Of a DNA stretch of 64,000 nucleotides, positions 16,354 through 25,367 are shown piece by piece. Source of the stretch: Mycolicibacterium hodleri (lineage in GTDB: Bacteria > Actinomycetota > Actinomycetes > Mycobacteriales > Mycobacteriaceae); the NCBI RefSeq assembly GCF_006439015.1, contig NZ_RCZG01000014.1, positions 1 through 64,000 on the forward strand. The letters are read 5' to 3'. How positions within the stretch are numbered: position 1 is the first letter of the stretch; every line of letters starts with the position of its first letter. The translations under genes were made by a program, and so were the position numbers. The notes under the pieces were generated by a model that made no database searches, had not been told where the DNA came from, and saw only the letters and a list, made by a program, of their open reading frames with translations.

Positions 16354-17295
16354 TCAGGTGAATTGACCGACGACCTCGCTCGCGAAGAACTCGACGTGCG
16401 CTAGGTCGGACATGTCGAGAACCTGCAAGTACACCCGTTGGACACCGGCTTCGGCGAACGCGTCGAGTTTGTCGGCGATCTCACCCGGTGTGCCGACCAA
16501 TGGCGAGTTGCTACGCAACTCGTCGACCTCGCGGCCGATGGCAGCCGCCCGCGTGGCCACCTCGGCGTCATCGCGCCCTGCACACACCACGAACGCCGCC
16601 GAGTAGGTCAGCGAGTCCGGGGCGCGGCCCGCGTCCGCGACCGCCGCTGCAACGCGTCCGTACTGAGCCTTCAGGGTGTCGAGGTCGACGAACGGAATGT
16701 TGAACTCCGACGCGTACTTCGCGGTCAGGGCGGGGGTCCGCTTGGGCCCACCGCCGCCGATGATGATCGGTGGGTACGGCGTCTGTGCGGGTTTCGGCAG
16801 GGCGGGTGAGTTCTTGATCGAGTAATGCTCCCCGGTGAAGTCGAACGTCTCTCCAATGGCGGTGCCCCAGAGCCCGGTGAGGATTTCGAGCTGCTCGCCC
16901 AATCGGTCGAATCGCTCGCCGAGCGGTGGGAAGGGGATCGCGTACGCCTCGTGCTCGGCCTCGAACCAGCCCGCGCCGATACCCAAGTCCACACGGCCAC
17001 CACCCATTTCGTCGACCTGAGCGACGGAGATGGCCAGCACGCCAGGGTGGCGGAACGTGGCGGAAGTAACCATCGTGCCGAGTCTGATCGTCGACGTCTC
17101 GCGGGCGATGCCACCCAGCGTCACCCAGGAGTCGGTCGGCCCCGGCAACCCGTCGCCTGCCATGGCCAGGTAGTGGTCGGAGCGAAAGAACGCCGAGTAG
17201 CCCGCCGCCTCAGCAGTCTGGGCCACCGCCAACTGATCACCGTAGGTTGCGCCCTGCTGCGGTTCGACGAATACGCGGAAGTCCATGTCGCTCAT
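16354..17295 (-). CDS. LLM-class flavin/F420-dependent oxidoreductase
   Basis: This is a 313-residue luciferase-like TIM-barrel enzyme. Recognisable segments are FFRSDHYL near residue 40, TSTIRLGTMVTSATFRHP, LGIGAGWFEAEH and PPIIIGGGGPKRTPALTAKY. These fit the mycobacterial F420-dependent group better than bacterial luciferases. The start is the ATG at 17293-17295. It lies 30 nt downstream of the DinB-like gene on the same strand. The substrate is unknown. In mycobacteria F420 is reduced by glucose-6-phosphate, so the nearby zwf may be more than chance, but no F420-dependent G6P dehydrogenase is present here. Confidence 0.88.
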   Translation of the reverse strand: MSDMDFRVFVEPQQGATYGDQLAVAQTAEAAGYSAFFRSDHYLAMAGDGLPGPTDSWVTLGGIARETSTIRLGTMVTSATFRHPGVLAISVAQVDEMGGGRVDLGIGAGWFEAEHEAYAIPFPPLGERFDRLGEQLEILTGLWGTAIGETFDFTGEHYSIKNSPALPKPAQTPYPPIIIGGGGPKRTPALTAKYASEFNIPFVDLDTLKAQYGRVAAAVADAGRAPDSLTYSAAFVVCAGRDDAEVATRAAAIGREVDELRSNSPLVGTPGEIADKLDAFAEAGVQRVYLQVLDMSDLAHVEFFASEVVGQFT

Positions 17296-17325
17296 CCTAA
17301 TCCCCGGGTCGCTTCGCTCCTGCGC

Positions 17326-17952
17326 CTACAGTCCGCCGCGGGCGCCCCGGACCGCGTTGACGGCGTCGTCGTCGCCGGTGAGCGTGACCTTGACCTCGTC
17401 GCGACCCGAGATGAACAGCAGCAGTTCACCGGGATCGCCGGTGACCGTCACCTCGGATCCCTTGCCGACGGAGGTGAGCGTCTTACCGTCAGGGGTGCGC
17501 AGCGAGACGTGGGCAGGAGCCTTCGACATCAGCATGCGTGCCATCAGGGACACCAGACGGGTCAGTGCCGCGGTGGTATCTGCATCGAGATCCCTTGGCT
17601 CCCAACCGCTTACGGCACGGCGGACGTCCTCGTGGTGGATGAACATCTCGGCCACGTTCACGAAGGGATCGAGCAGCTTGAACGGGGACAGGAGGGGAGG
17701 CCCCGACGCGACCTGGTCTAGCAACACGTTCCAGTCGTTCTCGGCCGACACCTGGTTCTGCACGCGTTCGGTGTAGTCCGCGAACTTAGGGATGAGAATG
17801 CCGGGTGCCGCGTCCAATCGCCGCTCCCTGACGACGAGATGGGCGGCGAGGTCGCGGGTGTTCCAGTCGCCGCACAGGGTGGGCTGCTCCGGCCCGACCC
17901 CGCGCATGGTGGTGACAAGAGCGGCACGTTCTCGTTGGGCGGTACTGGTCAT
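17326..17952 (-). CDS. TIGR03085-like / DinB-maleylpyruvate isomerase-fold protein
   Basis: This 208-residue protein starts MTSTAQRERAALVTTM. The segment PTLCGDWNTRDLAAHLVVRE near the N-terminus and the later MFIHHEDVRRA are typical of the DinB-like metal-binding helical bundle called TIGR03085/maleylpyruvate isomerase N-terminal in actinobacteria. I chose the ATG at 17950-17952: it overlaps the upstream GH15 stop as ATGA and has AAGGGAGA 6-13 nt before it. A longer in-frame start at 18177 would add 75 residues with antisense-like composition. The function is not established; thiol-dependent detoxification is typical of the fold. Confidence 0.85.
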   Translation of the reverse strand: MTSTAQRERAALVTTMRGVGPEQPTLCGDWNTRDLAAHLVVRERRLDAAPGILIPKFADYTERVQNQVSAENDWNVLLDQVASGPPLLSPFKLLDPFVNVAEMFIHHEDVRRAVSGWEPRDLDADTTAALTRLVSLMARMLMSKAPAHVSLRTPDGKTLTSVGKGSEVTVTGDPGELLLFISGRDEVKVTLTGDDDAVNAVRGARGGL

Positions 17953-19793
17953 GATGGGTCTCCCTTGTCGAGCGCACGATCGAGGTTGATCGCGGCGCTG
18001 ATGAGTGCGAAGTGCGTGAACGCCTGCGGAAAGTTTCCAACCTGGTCGCCGGTCGCGCTGACCTGTTCGGCATATAGGCCGACGTGGTTGGCGTAGGTGA
18101 ACATCTTCTCGAGCGCCAGCTGCGCGTCGCCGAGTCGTCCCGCGCGAGTCAGCGCCTCGACATACCAGAACGAGCACAGCGAGAACGTGCCCTCCTCGCC
18201 GTCGAGCCCGTCGGACTCCGGTGTGTAGCGGAACACCAGGCTGTCGGTCACCAGATGCTCCTCGACCGCCTTCAGCGTGGACAGGAACTTCGGATCGGCC
18301 GGGGAGAGGAACTTGACCATGGGCATCAAAAGCACACCCGCGTCGAGCTGGCTACCGCCCTCCGTCTGGACGAAGGCCTCCAGGTGGGGATTCCAGCAGC
18401 GGGACATGATGCGCTCGTAGATCTCATCGCGCACCCGCGCCCACTCGGTGAGGTCGCCCGGTAGTCCGCGTTGACGCGCGACGCGGATGGTGCGCTCCAG
18501 CGCCACCCAGCAGAACAGTCGCGAGGTCGTGTACGCCTGGTCCTCGCCCCGGACCTCCCACATGCCCGCGTCGTCGCGATCCCAGTTCTCCATCACCCAG
18601 TCGACGACTTCGACGACGTCACTCCACGCCGCGCTGCTGATCCCCGCGCCGTACTTGTTGAAGAGGTATATCGAATCGATGAGCTCGCCGTAGATGTCGA
18701 GCTGCAGCTGGTCGACCGCGGCATTGCCGACGCGCACCGGCTTGGAGTCGCGATAACCGCGGAGGTGGTCGAGTTCGACCTCCTCGGTCGGCCGGTTGCC
18801 ATCGATGTCGTACAGCACGCGGAGCGGCCCCAGCCCATGATCGGCGCGGCGCTCGCGACCGAGGCGCTCGGAGAGCCAGCCGATGAACGCGCGGGCTTCG
18901 TCGGTGAAGCCGAGCCGCAGTAGGGCGTACAGGCTGAAGCCGGCGTCCCGGATCCAGACGTAGCGGTAGTCCCAGTTTCGGCTGCCCCCAACATATTCCG
19001 GGATACTCGTGGTCGGCGCAGCGATGACGGCCCCGCTTGGCTCGTGCGTCAGCAACTTCAGCGTGATCGCCGAGCGGTGCACCATCTCGCGCCAGCGACC
19101 GACGTACCGCGACTGCCCGAGCCAGGTCCGCCAGTAGGAGGTCGTGGCGTCGAGCAGCTCGTCGGTCATGTCGACCGTGTTGCACGACGGTAGGTCTCCC
19201 TCCGTATCGGAACCGGCGAGGATCTCGAGCACGAACAGCGCCGTGTCGCCCTTGGTGAGTTCGACCTCGGCGCTGACGCGCGTGTTGTCGTCGCGATCTT
19301 CAATGGTCAGGTCGGTGGAAGCCATCAGGCCCAGACGCACCCCGTCGCCGGTGATCAGCACCCCGTCACCGCTCTCCTCGGCGTGGCATCGTTGGCGCCC
19401 GTAGTCCGGCCTGGCATCGACTTCCATCCGCAGCTTGATCTTGCCGCGCACCCCGCTGACCCTCCGCACGAGACGCTGTCTATGGTCGGGGTCGCCGACG
19501 CCGAGCACGGGCATGAAGTCATGCACCTCGGCCACGCCGTGCGGGGTGAGGAACCGCGTGATCAGGACTGCAGTGTCGGGGTAGTAGAACTGCTGTGTGC
19601 GGGAGACCTCGCCGGTCGGCGCGAGTCTCCAGCAGCCGCCGCGATCGTTGTCGAGGATGGCGCCGAAGACGCTCGGCGAGTCGAAGCGCGGTGCGCAGAA
19701 CCAGTCGATGGTGGCGTCGGTGGCGACCAGTGCGCAGGTGCGCAGGTCACCGATCAGGCCGTGGTCGGCGATCGCCGGCCAGACGTCACCCAT
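17949..19793 (-). CDS. GH15 family glucoamylase/trehalase-like enzyme
   Basis: This is a 614-residue glycoside hydrolase family 15 protein. The substrate-binding segment is IPEYVGGSRNWDYRYVWIRD. The general-acid motif is MWEVRGEDQAYTTSRL, and the presumed base motif is GEEGTFSLCSFWYVEAL. There is no signal peptide, so it acts in the cytoplasm. Mycobacterial GH15 enzymes of this type include the phosphate-dependent trehalase (Rv2402 family). Trehalose or short glucans are therefore the likely substrates, giving glucose upstream of zwf. Its start overlaps the zwf stop by 8 nt and its stop overlaps the next gene by 4 nt, so the three genes are tightly coupled. Confidence 0.88.
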   Translation of the reverse strand: MGDVWPAIADHGLIGDLRTCALVATDATIDWFCAPRFDSPSVFGAILDNDRGGCWRLAPTGEVSRTQQFYYPDTAVLITRFLTPHGVAEVHDFMPVLGVGDPDHRQRLVRRVSGVRGKIKLRMEVDARPDYGRQRCHAEESGDGVLITGDGVRLGLMASTDLTIEDRDDNTRVSAEVELTKGDTALFVLEILAGSDTEGDLPSCNTVDMTDELLDATTSYWRTWLGQSRYVGRWREMVHRSAITLKLLTHEPSGAVIAAPTTSIPEYVGGSRNWDYRYVWIRDAGFSLYALLRLGFTDEARAFIGWLSERLGRERRADHGLGPLRVLYDIDGNRPTEEVELDHLRGYRDSKPVRVGNAAVDQLQLDIYGELIDSIYLFNKYGAGISSAAWSDVVEVVDWVMENWDRDDAGMWEVRGEDQAYTTSRLFCWVALERTIRVARQRGLPGDLTEWARVRDEIYERIMSRCWNPHLEAFVQTEGGSQLDAGVLLMPMVKFLSPADPKFLSTLKAVEEHLVTDSLVFRYTPESDGLDGEEGTFSLCSFWYVEALTRAGRLGDAQLALEKMFTYANHVGLYAEQVSATGDQVGNFPQAFTHFALISAAINLDRALDKGDPS

Positions 19794-21213
19794 CCGACAG
19801 CCGCCACCCCTGCGGTCCTGGCAGAGCGATCGCCTCGTCGGGGCCCCAAGACCCCTTGGCGTAGGTCTGCGTCGGCGGCGGCGCGTCGAGTACGAGCTGG
19901 CAAATCTGCCACAGCCGGTCCACCTCGTCGGCGCGGGTGAACAGCGTCTGGTCGCCGCGCATCACATCGAGGAGCAGCCGTTCGTAGGCCTCGAGCGGAA
20001 CGTCGTCGGGATCCTCGGCGCCGACGTCGAGATTGAAGGTCAACGGCATCAACTCCATGTCCGGCCCAGGACGCTTCGTCATCAGACTGACGGCGAACTC
20101 CGGGGAGTCGCTCAACTCGATCGCCAGCTGATTCGGTCCGAAGTCGCCGTCACCGAAGCGGCCCATCGGTGGCGTGCGGAAGGTCAGGGTGACGGTGCGC
20201 CGGTTGGCAGCCAGCGCCTTGCCCGTGCGCAGGTAGAACGGGACCCCTTGCCACCGCTCCGTGTCGACGAAGGCCTCCAGAGCGACGAAGGTCTCGACGG
20301 TGGAGTCGTCCGCGACGCCGTCCTCGTCGAGGTATCCGTCGTACTGCCCGAAGACCACCCGCTTCGGATCCAGCGGCGCCATGGCGGCGAACACCTTCGC
20401 CTTCTCGTTGCGCAGCGATTGCTCGTCGAGATGGACCGGCGGCTCCATCGCCACGAAGCCGAGCACCTGGCACAGATGGGTGGAGATCATGTCGCGGAAG
20501 CAGCCGGTGCCCTCATAGAACGCGCCGCGGCCCTCCGCCGTCAGATCCTCGGGCACGTCGATCTGAACCGACACCACGTGGTCCCGGTTCCAGGCCGGTT
20601 CGATGAGGCCGTTGGCGAAGCGCAGCGCCAGAATGTTCTGCACCGCCTCCTTGCCGAGGAAGTGGTCGATGCGGTAAACCTGCTGCTCGCTGATCACGTC
20701 CTTGAGTGCGGCGTCGAGCTCGCGTGAGGAGTCGAGGTCGGTGCCGAACGGCTTCTCGACCACGACTCGGGCGTCGGTGGTGAGCTTCTCGCGGCCCAGC
20801 ATGCCGATCATCGGCTGCATTGCGCTGGGCGGAACCGACAGGTAGATCAGCGTCTGCGTGTCGTCGCCAAGGCGTGTGCGCGCTTCCAAGACCGCAGCGG
20901 CCAGGTCGGCCCCGTCGTCGGCGTCGGACGTCTGGAAGGACAGCCGGCCGACGAGGTCGCTCAGGACGTCCTCGTCGATATCCGAGACGGAGTCCCTCAA
21001 GCCTTGCTCCACCTGCTTGCGAAACTCGTCGTCGGAACCCGGCGAATGACGACCCGAGCCGATGATGGCGTAGTCGTCGGGCAGGCGCGATGCGGCGGCC
21101 AGGCGGTACATGCCGGGAAACAGCTTTCGCTTGGCGAGGTCGCCGGTGGCACCGAACAGCACGAACACGTGCGGCGTGAGTTGTTCGCCGTCAGACGTAG
21201 AGGTCACGACCAT
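19786..21213 (-). CDS. zwf: Glucose-6-phosphate 1-dehydrogenase
   Basis: The 475-residue enzyme has the N-terminal NADP-binding motif GATGDLAKRKLFP, the active-site segment RIDHFLGKE and the downstream EKPFGTDL block. All are standard for G6PD, which makes 6-phosphogluconolactone and NAD(P)H. I chose the ATG at 21211-21213 (MVVTSTSDGEQ), with GGGAA 5-9 nt upstream. A longer start at 21273 would add 20 Pro/Arg-rich residues. It follows a lipoprotein gene by 46 nt and is coupled to the downstream GH15 gene. Mycobacteria often have a second zwf elsewhere. Confidence 0.93.
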   Translation of the reverse strand: MVVTSTSDGEQLTPHVFVLFGATGDLAKRKLFPGMYRLAAASRLPDDYAIIGSGRHSPGSDDEFRKQVEQGLRDSVSDIDEDVLSDLVGRLSFQTSDADDGADLAAAVLEARTRLGDDTQTLIYLSVPPSAMQPMIGMLGREKLTTDARVVVEKPFGTDLDSSRELDAALKDVISEQQVYRIDHFLGKEAVQNILALRFANGLIEPAWNRDHVVSVQIDVPEDLTAEGRGAFYEGTGCFRDMISTHLCQVLGFVAMEPPVHLDEQSLRNEKAKVFAAMAPLDPKRVVFGQYDGYLDEDGVADDSTVETFVALEAFVDTERWQGVPFYLRTGKALAANRRTVTLTFRTPPMGRFGDGDFGPNQLAIELSDSPEFAVSLMTKRPGPDMELMPLTFNLDVGAEDPDDVPLEAYERLLLDVMRGDQTLFTRADEVDRLWQICQLVLDAPPPTQTYAKGSWGPDEAIALPGPQGWRLSDG

Positions 21214-21259
21214 GCACGTTCCCGGTCGGGGTGGTCGGCTAAACGCCGTGAGATGGCGG

Positions 21260-21814
21260 TCAGAAGGAGTCAACCCGCTGGACCGCCACGAACATGCCGT
21301 GCCCCGTGGCGTCGTTGGTGAACCGGGTGCCGTCCTCGCTCGCCAGGATGGTCCACCCCTCCGCGGTGTACGTGCGGTAGTCGATGGTGACGACCGGAAT
21401 GTCGCCGAGGTTGCCGACGATCCAGCGAAGTTGGCCGTCGGCGGTCACCTCGACACCGTTGGCGGGTGAGCCGTTCACCGTGGGTGCGTTGGTGAACTGT
21501 GCCTCGCACCCGACGTTGTTGGCACTGATCTGACAGCGCGTCTGGCCCGATTTGGTTTCGATGAAGGCGTAGCCGTTGTGAGGTGTGAGCGCTTCCGCGG
21601 GAGTCGGAGCGGCGGACGCGGTCGCGGACGGCGTTGGGGTGGGGATGGCGGACGGAGCCGTGGTCGAGGTGGTGCGAGACGGCCGCGAGGTCGGAAAGGT
21701 AGGTTCGGTCGGATTCTGAGCGTTGGGCTGCGGCACGCCGGCAATCGTGGATTGGCACCCCGCGAGAAGGACCCCCGCCGCGAGCAGGCTCCCCGCCATC
21801 AGTCGCGCGTTCAT
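21260..21814 (-). CDS. Putative lipoprotein
   Basis: The 184-residue protein has a lipoprotein signal with lipobox LLAGC (MNARLMAGSLLAAG, then VLLAGCQS). A Pro/Thr/Ser/Ala-rich spacer follows, then a globular part with two cysteines (TRCQISANNVGCEAQF) that could form a disulfide outside the membrane. The start is the ATG at 21812-21814; an in-frame start at 21862 would add 16 residues before the signal. This type of secreted beta-rich domain occurs in mycobacterial Lpq proteins. LpqJ (Rv0344c) is the lipoprotein near iniC in M. tuberculosis, but I cannot confirm orthology. Confidence 0.8.
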   Translation of the reverse strand: MNARLMAGSLLAAGVLLAGCQSTIAGVPQPNAQNPTEPTFPTSRPSRTTSTTAPSAIPTPTPSATASAAPTPAEALTPHNGYAFIETKSGQTRCQISANNVGCEAQFTNAPTVNGSPANGVEVTADGQLRWIVGNLGDIPVVTIDYRTYTAEGWTILASEDGTRFTNDATGHGMFVAVQRVDSF

Positions 21815-21882
21815 CGCCTCCAGGCTACGCAGATTGGGACGCAAGTGACTCCCACGACTCACCCGATGGAACCACGGATCGG

Positions 21883-22683
21883 TTACTCGAACAGGTCGGG
21901 TTGCTCCCGGGTGATCTTCGCGAACAGTGGCTGAAAGCTGAACCAGCCCGCAAAGTGGCTACCGACCTGACCGCGGGTGAGTGCGGCCATCTCCTCGTCG
22001 ATGAGGACCGGTGAGCCTGCCGCCTCGGCCATCAGCTGCGCCTGGCACGACCGCTCCATGGTGATGAACCACCACGCGGCCTCCTCGACGGACTGTCCGA
22101 CGGTGAGCAATCCGTGGTTGCGCAGAATGGCGGCCTTGCGATCGCCGAGCGCGTGCGCGATGCGCTTGCCCTCCTCGAGGTCGAGGACGACGCCCGAGTA
22201 GGCGTCGAACAGGGCGTGGTCGTCATAGAACGCGCACGCGTCCTGGGTGATCGGGTCCAGAAGCCTGCCAAGCGTGGACCAGGTCTTGCCGTACACCGAG
22301 TGGGAATGGGCGGCGCCGATAACGTCCGGGCGGGCGGCATGCACCTGCGAGTGGATCGCGAAGGCTGCGGCGTTCACGGGTCGATCCCCGTGCACGATCT
22401 CGCCGTCGTGTCGCACCAGGAGCAGATCGCTGACCCGGATGTGGCCGAAGTGCATCCCGAACGGGTTCACCCAGAAGTGATCGGTCAACTCGGGGTCGCG
22501 AGCGGTGATGTGTCCGGCCACGCCCTCGTCGAACCCGAATCGGCTGAACAATCGGAAGGCAGCGGCGAGATTCTGCTTGCGGTGCAGCCGCTCCTCCTCC
22601 ACCGTGCGATCGGTGCGGGGGAGCAGAGCAGCGGAGTTCCCACCTGCGAGCTTCTTGGCTTGTTCGATTCCGGTATCGACCAT
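21883..22683 (-). CDS. Class II aldolase/adducin-family protein lacking the aldolase glutamate
   Basis: The 266-residue protein keeps the three metal-binding histidines of the fuculose-1-phosphate aldolase fold (AAHSHSVYG and RNHGLL) and the GHITARDP start of the domain. Where E. coli FucA has catalytic Glu73 (SSEWRFH), this protein has NAAAFAIH. It is therefore unlikely to be a retro-aldolase and may be a decarboxylase, dehydratase or isomerase of the adducin-like subgroup. It lies 18 nt downstream of metQ in the methionine-type transporter operon, which suggests sulfur or ribose-derivative salvage, but the substrate is unknown. Confidence 0.85.
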   Translation of the reverse strand: MVDTGIEQAKKLAGGNSAALLPRTDRTVEEERLHRKQNLAAAFRLFSRFGFDEGVAGHITARDPELTDHFWVNPFGMHFGHIRVSDLLLVRHDGEIVHGDRPVNAAAFAIHSQVHAARPDVIGAAHSHSVYGKTWSTLGRLLDPITQDACAFYDDHALFDAYSGVVLDLEEGKRIAHALGDRKAAILRNHGLLTVGQSVEEAAWWFITMERSCQAQLMAEAAGSPVLIDEEMAALTRGQVGSHFAGWFSFQPLFAKITREQPDLFE

Positions 22684-22701
22684 GGCCCGATGGTACGTCC
22701 G

Positions 22702-23607
22702 TTAGTTGATCGGTAGCAGAATGTCCTTCACGCTCGGGTCGGTGGCGAGGTACTGCTGGACCGCCGGATCCTGGAACGTCGCGACCAGTTTCTTGATGTT
22801 GTCGGACTCCGCCCACTTGCTTCCGATCGTGAGCTGCCCGGCGAACTCGTCGGGCGCAGGCGGCGCGAAGATCTGCTGGCTGATCGGCACCTTCGCGGCG
22901 AGGTAGTACTCGGTGTATCCCACCGCGGCGTCGAGGTCGGGCAGCGAACGCGACTGCGCGGCGAAGTCGAGCAGGGTGAACTTGATGTTCTTCGGGTTGG
23001 CGACGATGTCCTTCTGCGTCGCCTGGAACTTGTCTATCGTCGGGTTGAGCGTGATCAGACCGGCCCGTTCCAGCAGCCACAAGCCCTGGGCTTCGTTGGC
23101 GGGATCGGAGTACAGGGAGACGTTTGCGCCGTCGGGCAGTTGCGAGACGTCGGTGTACTTGTCCGACCAGATGCCGAAGCCCCAGCGGAACACCGGCGTC
23201 GCGGCGGCCTCGCGGAAATCGGGATTGGCCTCCAGCACCTGGCCCAGCCACAGCTTGTGCTGATAGATGGTGCCCGCGACCTCGCCTTCGCTGACGGCGC
23301 GGTTGATGGTATTGCTGTCCGCGAGGCCGCGGAAGGCGATCTTGAGTCCATGCCGGGGGGCGACGTCGGAGGCGATGTACTCGATCAACGCCTGCTCCGC
23401 CGCGTTGCCCTCGTTGGTGGCGACCACCAATGTCGCGCCCGGAATCTCGTTGGCGGACTTGGTCTCACCGAAGAAGAAGAACCGGACGCCAACGATCGCG
23501 GCGACGACCACCACGAGGCCGGCGGCGATCCAGATCCACTTCGGTCGACGTGTGATCTCGAAACCGTGATCGTCGGCCTCGGGTAGTGCGGTGGGAGTGC
23601 TTGTCAC
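22702..23607 (-). CDS. metQ: MetQ/NlpA-family ABC transporter binding protein, membrane-anchored
   Basis: The 301-residue protein belongs to the NlpA/MetQ family (ATLVVATNEGNAAEQALIEY; GTIYQHKLWLGQVLEANPDF; NVSLYSDPANEAQGLWLLER). Family members bind methionine outside the membrane for MetNI. Instead of a lipoprotein signal it has one uncleaved hydrophobic segment (IAAGLVVVVAAIVGVRFFFF, about 27-46) and no cysteine at the usual position, so it should be anchored by the transmembrane helix. It lies 15 nt after metI. The substrate could be methionine, another methionine derivative or something else. Confidence 0.88.
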   Translation of the reverse strand: MTSTPTALPEADDHGFEITRRPKWIWIAAGLVVVVAAIVGVRFFFFGETKSANEIPGATLVVATNEGNAAEQALIEYIASDVAPRHGLKIAFRGLADSNTINRAVSEGEVAGTIYQHKLWLGQVLEANPDFREAAATPVFRWGFGIWSDKYTDVSQLPDGANVSLYSDPANEAQGLWLLERAGLITLNPTIDKFQATQKDIVANPKNIKFTLLDFAAQSRSLPDLDAAVGYTEYYLAAKVPISQQIFAPPAPDEFAGQLTIGSKWAESDNIKKLVATFQDPAVQQYLATDPSVKDILLPIN

Positions 23608-23622
23608 GATGAACCTTTCGTA

Positions 23623-24363
23623 TTAGACGGCGGCTGCGCGTCTGCGGAGGGGACGAACTGCGCCGGAAGCGAGTCGGCTGCGGGGGGTGGTGAAGCGGAC
23701 CAGTGCGTCACCGATCACCTGCACCAGCGCAACGGTGATGACGAGGATGATGATGGTGGCCAACATGACGCCCTGGTCGAAACGCTGGTAGCCGTATGTG
23801 ACCGCGACGTAGCCGATTCCGCCAGCGCCGATCGTTCCCGCGATGGCCGAGTACTCGATCATGGCGATGACGTTGATGGTCAGGCCGCCGAGGATGGATG
23901 GGACTGCCTCATTGAGTTGAGCCGTGCGAATGATCTGGAGTCGCGACCCGCCCGAAGCACGGGCCACCTGCACGACCGAGGGGAGCACCGAACGCAACGA
24001 GTTCTCCACGATGCGCGTGAAGAAGGCGATACCCGCCAGGGACATGGGCACGACGGCGGCTGCGATGCCGATGTTGGTACCTGTGATGAACCTGGTGAAC
24101 GGCATGATCGAGGCCATCAGAATGAGGAATGGCAGTGACCGGCCGATGCTGATGATCCAGCTCAACGTCGGGTGCAGCAACGGGTTCTCCAACAAGCCGC
24201 CGGGCGCGAGGTTGTGTATCAGTGCGCCCAGTGGCACGCCGACCACCACCACGATGGCCATGACGATGCCCACCATGATCAGGGTGTCCAGCAGCGCAGG
24301 AAAGAGCAGGCCGGGCAGCTCGTCGAAGGGAACCTTCGCGTTCGCCAGCAGCGTCTCGGTCAC
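23623..24363 (-). CDS. metI: MetI-type ABC transporter permease
   Basis: The 246-residue permease has five or six predicted spans and the MetI signatures: LDTLIMVGIVMAIVVVVGVP near the N-terminus, a permease loop with EAVPSILGGLTIN, and AIAGTIGAGGIGYVAVTYGY. It forms the membrane channel with MetN and MetQ. The start overlaps the metN stop by 4 nt, so the pair is translationally coupled. A basic tail (TTPRSRLASG, RPLRRRAAAV) follows the last span. Confidence 0.92.
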   Translation of the reverse strand: MTETLLANAKVPFDELPGLLFPALLDTLIMVGIVMAIVVVVGVPLGALIHNLAPGGLLENPLLHPTLSWIISIGRSLPFLILMASIMPFTRFITGTNIGIAAAVVPMSLAGIAFFTRIVENSLRSVLPSVVQVARASGGSRLQIIRTAQLNEAVPSILGGLTINVIAMIEYSAIAGTIGAGGIGYVAVTYGYQRFDQGVMLATIIILVITVALVQVIGDALVRFTTPRSRLASGAVRPLRRRAAAV

Positions 24364-25367
24364 GCCACCCCCTCCAATGGCCTTGCCGACGAATCGGTCT
24401 CGGCGGACAGGCCGTAGCGGATCAAGGCGTCACGCACGCGGTCGCCCAGCTTGGCCGGCGCGCCCAGCGTGACACCGCCGATGCTGATGCCACCGACGAC
24501 CTGAACCGACGCGCCCAGGACGGAGAGCGCAACGCCCAAGTCCTGACTCGCCCGGCTGATCCAGTCCGACGGCACGTCTGGCGCGTCATACACCACGTGC
24601 CAAACACGTTGTCCTGCCAAGGCTTCAGCATCCTCCCGCCGTGGCCGGAGTTCGGCGCCGAGGGACGATGACGGATCGGTGAGAAGATCGACCAGTCGTC
24701 CGGATTCGGCGATGGTTCCGTGATCGAGGCGCGCGACCGAGTCGGCGATCTTCAGGACGGTGTCCATCTCGTGGGTGATGAAGACGATGGACAGGTTGAG
24801 GTCGTCGCGCAGTTCGCGCAGCAGGTCGACCACCGAGTCGGTAGTGGTGGGATCCAGTCCGGCAGTCGCCTCGTCGGACAGCAGCACTGATGGCCGCAAC
24901 GCCAATGCGCGCGCGATGCCGACCCGCTGCCGCTGACCACCGGACAGTTGGAACGGGTAGTGCCCGGCCCGCTCCGAGAGACCCACCCGGTCCAGGAGTT
25001 CGGCGACGCGCTTGGCCACCTCGGTCTTGGTCACACCGAGATATTCCAGTGGCAGAGAAACGTTTTCGGCAGCGGTGCGCCGTTCCATCAGCCCTGCGGC
25101 CTGGAAGACCGTGCCGATGCGTCGGCGGGCCACCCTCAACTTGTTCGCCGACAGCGTGGTCAGGTCGTCACCGTTCACGACCACCGAGCCCGACGTCGGC
25201 GGTGTGAGCAGGTTGATGCATTGCGCGAGCGTGCTCTTGCCTGCCCCGCTGGGGCCGACCACCGCAAGGATCTCCCCGGCTTCGACGCTGAAGGTGATGT
25301 CGTCGAGGACGACGGTGCGCTGGTCACCGTGACCGTAAACCTTGGTGAGATGGGTCAGTTCGATCAT
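24360..25367 (-). CDS. metN: MetN-type ABC transporter ATPase with NIL domain
   Basis: The ATPase has Walker A GPSGAGKST (near residue 40), signature LSGGQRQRVGIARAL, an altered Walker B region VLLSDEATAGLD and switch His in FITHEMD. The last 90 residues are the NIL-type regulatory domain that binds methionine in E. coli MetN. I placed the start at the ATG 25365-25367 (MIELTHLTKVYGHG). A GTG at 25412 in the same frame would add 15 residues. Neither start has a convincing Shine-Dalgarno site. It is the first gene of the metNIQ-aldolase run. No SAM riboswitch was recognised upstream. Confidence 0.92.
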   Translation of the reverse strand: MIELTHLTKVYGHGDQRTVVLDDITFSVEAGEILAVVGPSGAGKSTLAQCINLLTPPTSGSVVVNGDDLTTLSANKLRVARRRIGTVFQAAGLMERRTAAENVSLPLEYLGVTKTEVAKRVAELLDRVGLSERAGHYPFQLSGGQRQRVGIARALALRPSVLLSDEATAGLDPTTTDSVVDLLRELRDDLNLSIVFITHEMDTVLKIADSVARLDHGTIAESGRLVDLLTDPSSSLGAELRPRREDAEALAGQRVWHVVYDAPDVPSDWISRASQDLGVALSVLGASVQVVGGISIGGVTLGAPAKLGDRVRDALIRYGLSAETDSSARPLEGVA

